From NCBI GenBank assembly GCA_964459305.1, contig CAYWNA010000266.1, forward strand, positions 1 to 18,262: 18,262 bases of DNA, given 5' to 3'. The notes under the pieces are model-generated. The model ran no database searches and was not told where the DNA came from. It worked only from the letters and a program-made list of their open reading frames with translations. Numbering within the stretch: the stretch's first letter is position 1; each line of letters starts with the position of its first letter. This document shows positions 15,019-18,262 of this stretch, piece after piece. The DNA comes from CAYWNA01 sp964459305 (GTDB lineage: Bacteria > Planctomycetota > Planctomycetia > Pirellulales > Pirellulaceae). A program made the translations under genes and the position numbers.

Positions 15019-16689
15019 TCATTCGCTATCTGCATTCGTTAGATTCAGGCGCGAAACGCTGGCGAAGACCACGGCCGTCAGCAAGAGACAAATCAAGCCA
15101 GACGCGAGGGCCAGTATGCCGCCCAGTTGCCGGATCGAGAGGAGGCTCATCCCTACGAAAAGCACTCCCGTGCATCCGAGGGCGATCGCGAAGACTTGCC
15201 GCATCGCAACCTGAAAACGTGGGTCCGGTTCAGGCTTTTCGGATTCGGACACCGGCGTTTCCAGCCGCGAGAAAAAGGCGCGGACCTTGGCTTGGTAAAC
15301 CGTGTTGCGGCTGGGCAACAGCCCGGAGAGTAACATCGTTCCCACCGATACACCGACGACGGTCAGCGTTGCCACGGGCCAGGAGATTCCTGAATGGAAG
15401 TTCAACGCCACTCCCGCCGCCACGCCTGCGATCACCGACGCGAAAGCGCCCCACGGCCGGGCCCGTCGGACGAGTACGCCGAGCACCAGCGGCACCGAGA
15501 GTGGAATGGCCAGACCCGTGAGGATCTTATTCGCCTCGAAGGCACCTCCGAAAGCACCGACGAACAGCGCTCCGGCAACGATCAGCCCGCCGATCACCAC
15601 TGTCGCGCCGCGACCGATCCACATCAGTTCCGGCCCCGACGCCTTGGGACGCAGTAGCCGGTGGTACACGTCGCGTGTGAAGACTCCGGCCGTCACGTTC
15701 AATTCCGAATCAACCGCCGACATCGTTGCCGCAAACATGGCCGCCATCAGCAGCCCCATGATGCCTTCGGGCAAGACGTGCAGGGCCATGGTCGCATAGG
15801 CCATCTCGGGATCGGCGAGGTCCGGCTTGACCACGCGGGCGGCCATGGCCGGCAACAGGAAGAAGATGGGGAAAACAAAGAACAAAGCGGCCATCAGCAA
15901 GCCCACTTTGCGCCCCGCCGCCTCGTCGCGCACGCTGTAAAACCGTTGGATGAAGGACCAGTTCCCATTGTATTTTATCAGAACCATTGTGTAGTAAGCC
16001 AACAGAAACAGCGGCGCACCTTTCGGACCGCGGAACAGCGAGAAATGCTCCGGATCGGCCTCGAACATAGCCGGCAATCCCCCCGCCGCCTGAACCGATA
16101 GAGGCACTAAGATCAGGGCCGCGAAAATCAGCACGACGAACTGCAAAGCATCGGTTAAGACGACAGCCCATAGTCCGCCGGCGACCGTGTACAGCACGAC
16201 CACGGCGCCCGCCGCGAAGATGGACTTCTCCAGCGAAAGCGGGGTCACCGCCGAAATGAACACGCCGATGGCGTATAGCCGCACCATGTTATCCAGCACG
16301 CGAAACCCGATGCCGCCCCACGAAAAAAACTGGCGAACCGGCGAGTTGAATCGAGTTTCGAGATACTCGACCGGCGTCATAATCCCCGCTCGGCGCCAGC
16401 GTTTTGCCATGAACCCCGCGGCCAGCAAGGCAGGTGGGACCGTGCACCAAATGACGGTGACGGCCACCAATCCGTGCTCGTAGGCGATCCCTGCGTAAGC
16501 CACGAAGATGAACGTGCTGAACATCGACATGTAATTGCTGATCGCCGCCGCCGGCCACGGTAACGTTCCACCCCCCTTGAAATAGGCACCCACGTTTTTG
16601 ATCCGACTGCCGAGAACGACACCGATCCCGGCCATCACGAACATGTAGATGGCCAGCGCCAGGTAGTCGAATGTGCCAAGCGTCTGCAT
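15019..16689 (-). CDS. Sodium:solute symporter (SSS family)
   Basis: 556-aa inner-membrane transporter with about 13 hydrophobic helices, coupling Na+ entry to uptake of a sugar, sugar acid or other small organic molecule. Recognisable SSS segments: LGSRIKNVGAYFKGGGTLPW (26-45), AAISNYMSMFSTFIFVAYAG (48-67) containing the early Na+-site region, and AGIMTPVEYLETRFN (101-115). Length fits the family. It is the first gene of the six-gene minus-strand operon and is transcribed away from the IclR regulator, which points to an inducible uptake system. The ATG at 16689 has no clear Shine-Dalgarno site. Downstream genes suggest an oligosaccharide- or uronate-derived substrate; this is inferred from context only. 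The C-terminal third carries a charged loop rich in Glu/Pro (near SESEKPEPDP). Confidence 0.93.
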   Translation of the reverse strand: MQTLGTFDYLALAIYMFVMAGIGVVLGSRIKNVGAYFKGGGTLPWPAAAISNYMSMFSTFIFVAYAGIAYEHGLVAVTVIWCTVPPALLAAGFMAKRWRRAGIMTPVEYLETRFNSPVRQFFSWGGIGFRVLDNMVRLYAIGVFISAVTPLSLEKSIFAAGAVVVLYTVAGGLWAVVLTDALQFVVLIFAALILVPLSVQAAGGLPAMFEADPEHFSLFRGPKGAPLFLLAYYTMVLIKYNGNWSFIQRFYSVRDEAAGRKVGLLMAALFFVFPIFFLLPAMAARVVKPDLADPEMAYATMALHVLPEGIMGLLMAAMFAATMSAVDSELNVTAGVFTRDVYHRLLRPKASGPELMWIGRGATVVIGGLIVAGALFVGAFGGAFEANKILTGLAIPLSVPLVLGVLVRRARPWGAFASVIAGVAAGVALNFHSGISWPVATLTVVGVSVGTMLLSGLLPSRNTVYQAKVRAFFSRLETPVSESEKPEPDPRFQVAMRQVFAIALGCTGVLFVGMSLLSIRQLGGILALASGLICLLLTAVVFASVSRLNLTNADSE

Positions 16690-16735
16690 GCGATTTGCGC
16701 TTTCGACGGCGAGCCCTGCCTTGACGATCGCCGCG

Positions 16736-16797
16736 GTAGCTGAATTCGCAAGAACTCAGAACCATCCGCCATCCTGATTTCTTGCGAATTCAGCCAC
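16736..16797. repeat. Inverted pair of 24-nt hairpin units (pair A)
   Basis: Arms 16736-16759 and 16774-16797 flank a 14-nt spacer. The two contain a perfect 16-bp inverted repeat (16739-16754 with 16779-16794). Each arm starts with GTAG (left) or, on the minus strand, GTGG (right), and folds into its own hairpin: stem halves CTGAATTC and GAACTCAG around GCAA on the left, with one mismatched pair. It matches pair B in arm length, head, loop position and 17 of 24 left-arm bases, so the two are relatives. It sits between the predicted symporter promoter and the symporter start codon. Confidence 0.85.
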
Positions 16798-16824
16798 CTC
16801 TTGCCGCCATGAATTCCATATTGT

Positions 16825-16853
16825 AAAATACGTTTATCACATCATGCGGTCAA
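16825..16853 (-). promoter_or_regulatory. Predicted sigma-70-type promoter of the symporter operon
   Basis: On the minus strand TTGACC (16853-16848) and TATTTT (16830-16825) are separated by exactly 17 bases, matching the housekeeping consensus at 5/6 and 4/6. Transcription would start near 16818 and give a leader of about 130 bases that includes the paired repeat at 16736-16797. An imperfect palindrome TAAA-N5-TTTA (16824-16836) overlaps the -10 element and is a candidate site for the divergent IclR-type regulator. Pattern-based only. Confidence 0.5.
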
Positions 16854-16918
16854 TAGTATAAGCGTGCCCACGCGGCTGTCAACACGCAGGCCAGTGAATC
16901 GCGGGAGTTGCGCAGCAC

Positions 16919-17665
16919 ATGATACAAGTCATTCACCGTGCCCTGAACATTCTGGAGCTCCTGGCGACACGGCCCGATCACATCTACTCGCTCGGCGAGC
17001 TTGCCGATTCCCTGGGGTTGCACCGGGCGACTTGCAGCAACATTCTCAAGACCCTGGCGAAACGCAACTACGTGGAACGGCTCGACCAACGCGGCGGCTA
17101 TCGGCTGGGCACCATGGCTCTCCAGCTGGGCGGATTGGCCGAACTCGATCACCAACTCGTGGCTGCGGCCGAGCCGGTGCTGCGTGAGTTGACCGCAGAA
17201 GTCAACGAAACGAGCCTCCTGGGCGTGGTGCGCGGCAACAAACGCGTGACGCTCGCATCGGCTGCATGTGACCGAGACCTGCAGGCACGCAGTCGACAGG
17301 TCCGGACTGTGTACGAGACGGCCACGGGCAGGCTGCTGCTTGCCTACCGCGAACCCGGACAGCGACAGGCGTTTGTCGAGCAGATCGGGCTGCCGCAGGC
17401 CGAGGTTTGGGAGCAAGTCCAATCGGCGGACGATCTAGAGCGGGAACTCGCCAAGATCCGCCGCAAGGAACTGGCCATCACCCGCTCCACAGAACACGTG
17501 GTGGGGCTGGCCGTTCCCATACGCTCCGGCGGCCAAGTCGTCGCCAGCGTGAGCATGTTCCTGCCCCAGGTCCGTTTCACCGCCGCGCGCCGTTCGGAAC
17601 TGATCGAAGGACTGCGCCACGCCGGGGCGACGATCACACGTCGACTTGAGGAACCTGTCTCGTGA
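16919..17665 (+). CDS. IclR-family transcriptional regulator
   Basis: 248-aa DNA-binding regulator. The N-terminal winged helix-turn-helix covers about 1-64, with recognition-helix region HRATCSNILKTLAKRNYV (35-52) and wing GGYRLG (59-64). The C-terminal GAF-like effector domain runs from about 80 to 240, with ETATGRLLLAY and VVGLAVPI as typical segments. Members are dimers or tetramers that bind short palindromes and respond to small organic acids or sugar-acid intermediates, often controlling the neighbouring catabolic operon. It is divergent from the symporter operon with 229 bases between the start codons, so local control is the natural reading. The ATG at 16919 has GGGAG upstream at a rather long spacing. 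The ligand is unknown. Confidence 0.93.
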   Translation: MIQVIHRALNILELLATRPDHIYSLGELADSLGLHRATCSNILKTLAKRNYVERLDQRGGYRLGTMALQLGGLAELDHQLVAAAEPVLRELTAEVNETSLLGVVRGNKRVTLASAACDRDLQARSRQVRTVYETATGRLLLAYREPGQRQAFVEQIGLPQAEVWEQVQSADDLERELAKIRRKELAITRSTEHVVGLAVPIRSGGQVVASVSMFLPQVRFTAARRSELIEGLRHAGATITRRLEEPVS

Positions 17666-18066
17666 TCACGGGAATGCCAGTGGTGATCCGCTCCGCATGC
17701 CGCAGCAGGTTAAGGTCGGTATCGCACCTCCTCGTGTTAACCGAGTGTACGTGTCCGTCGCACCGACGAGGAGTCAATGCCCCATGGCTGGGCTTCAACT
17801 TGCGTCTCCCGATGATATACCGGCGGCGGCCAGGATTGACACTTTTCCGCATGTAGCCGAAGTCGCCAGACTTTGGGCCGCGTAGGGGAAAACCAAACTC
17901 TGGCGAGTTCGGCTACGGGTCAGACTTGCCCGCGGATGGTATAGCCATTAAAACAACACGGTCCAGCCAACCGGGAGCGGCAACCCGGTACGACGGCATC
18001 CCGCTGGCGATCGTTCACGCGTACATGATGTTGGCAACAACCACCGAAGAATAGGAGTCAACTGCC
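17666..18066. other. Non-coding gap with palindromes
   Basis: About 400 bases without a supportable gene lie between the regulator and the BNR-4-like gene. The gap contains the paired repeat at 17853-17916, an 8-bp inverted repeat (CTCCTCGT 17728-17735 with ACGAGGAG 17766-17773), and a short CCGGG/CCCGG palindrome near 17972. An AGGAG at 18053-18057 belongs to the next gene. No clear promoter was found. Confidence 0.6.
17853..17916. repeat. Inverted pair of 24-nt hairpin units (pair B)
   Basis: Arms 17853-17876 and 17893-17916 are inverted copies across a 16-nt spacer, differing at only two positions. Each begins with GTAG when read inwards. The left arm folds as CCGAAGTC (17857-17864), loop GCCA, GACTTTGG (17869-17876), seven Watson-Crick pairs and one G-T pair. 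The right arm does the same with its own stem sequence. The two differences between the arms fall on the two bases of one stem pair and are compensatory. Head, stem and tetraloop match the REP-element plan. Confidence 0.88.
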
Positions 18067-18262
18067 GTGGAGACCAAACGCTCATTTTTTGGCCTATTCG
18101 TAATCACTTCGCTTGTGTTCGCCGTCCTCTTGGGCACGACATCAGCGGCTGACGACGATTCCACTGCGAAGCCCAAGGATGACGGCTATCGCGGTATCTG
18201 GTTTACGTTGGGACAGTTTTCCGACGCGCCGTATGGAAGGGGATCCTGGAAGAGCTTCTGGG
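18067..18262 (+). CDS. BNR-4-like secreted protein, N-terminus only (cut by window)
   Basis: Partial gene starting with GTG at 18067, preceded by AGGAG at a 9-base spacing. The first 28 or so residues form a classical signal peptide: basic start VETKRS, hydrophobic core FGLFVITSLVFAVLLG, and a likely cut after TSAA. The mature part reaches DDGYRGIWFTLGQFSDAPYG before the window ends. GYRGIW-x-LGQ is the opening I associate with BNR-repeat (BNR-4) proteins, beta-propellers frequently found near polysaccharide-degrading genes in Planctomycetes and Bacteroidetes. The remainder is missing, so the domain call rests on this segment alone. It may act outside the cytoplasm on the same glycan as the adjacent operon. 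Confidence 0.65.
   Translation, partial: METKRSFFGLFVITSLVFAVLLGTTSAADDDSTAKPKDDGYRGIWFTLGQFSDAPYGRGSWKSFW

Noticed and set aside
17836..17841. TTGACA as a -35 element for the BNR-4-like gene
   Set aside because: No acceptable -10 lies at 16-18 bases and it is over 200 bases from the start codon, upstream of pair B.
17634..17885. Small open frames on both strands in the regulator-BNR gap
   Set aside because: They have no ribosome site or family resemblance, and run through the repeat pair.
1..18262. CRISPR array, insertion sequence or transposase gene
   Set aside because: No regularly spaced direct repeats and no transposase-like protein were seen; the only repeats are the three inverted pairs.

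Overview
The window looks like chromosomal DNA of a planctomycete, most likely from the Pirellulales, or a close relative in the PVC group. This is inferred from GC-rich coding DNA, a secreted LVIVD-repeat protein, a BNR-4-type secreted protein, many secreted or sugar-acting enzymes, variable Shine-Dalgarno use, and paired palindromic repeats in the gaps. No rRNA, complete tRNA or marker gene is present, so placement is tentative.

Layout. (1) 82-4117, minus strand: a two-gene unit with an 11-base overlap, coding for a sulfotransferase fused to a GT4-type glycosyltransferase and then an ABC exporter. This suggests making and exporting a sulfated glycan or glycolipid. (2) 4118-4578: a gap of lower GC with debris, including a tRNA T-arm-like piece, a 9-bp hairpin and a methylase-motif fragment. 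(3) 4579-6663, plus strand: an exported LVIVD beta-propeller protein. (4) 6674-9482, minus strand: a polysaccharide pyruvyl transferase-family protein and, upstream of it, a secreted clan-A glycoside hydrolase. (5) 9529-9621: a paired hairpin repeat. (6) 9645-16689, minus strand: a tight six-gene catabolic operon in the order Na+/solute symporter, RraA-like protein, heparinase II/III-like lyase, alpha/alpha-toroid protein, VOC protein and D-2-hydroxyacid dehydrogenase. (7) 16690-16918: a divergent control region with a good minus-strand promoter and a second paired repeat lying in the predicted 5' leader. (8) 16919-17665, plus strand: an IclR-family regulator. (9) 17666-18066: a gap with a third paired repeat. 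(10) 18067 to the end, plus strand: the start of a secreted BNR-4-like protein, cut by the window.

How it may work together (inference): the symporter imports a (poly)uronate-type oligosaccharide or its product, the cytoplasmic lyase and toroid protein break it down, and the RraA-like, VOC and dehydrogenase proteins process the resulting keto or hydroxy acids, under the divergent IclR regulator. The secreted hydrolase and BNR-4 protein could act on the same glycan outside the cytoplasm.

The most striking non-genic signal is the set of three inverted-repeat pairs. Each arm is 24 nt: a GTAG/GTAC-like head, an 8-bp stem and a 4-nt loop. This is the architecture of REP elements mobilised by RAYT (TnpA-REP) proteins. 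In two of the pairs, the only differences between the arms are compensatory swaps at the same stem pair.
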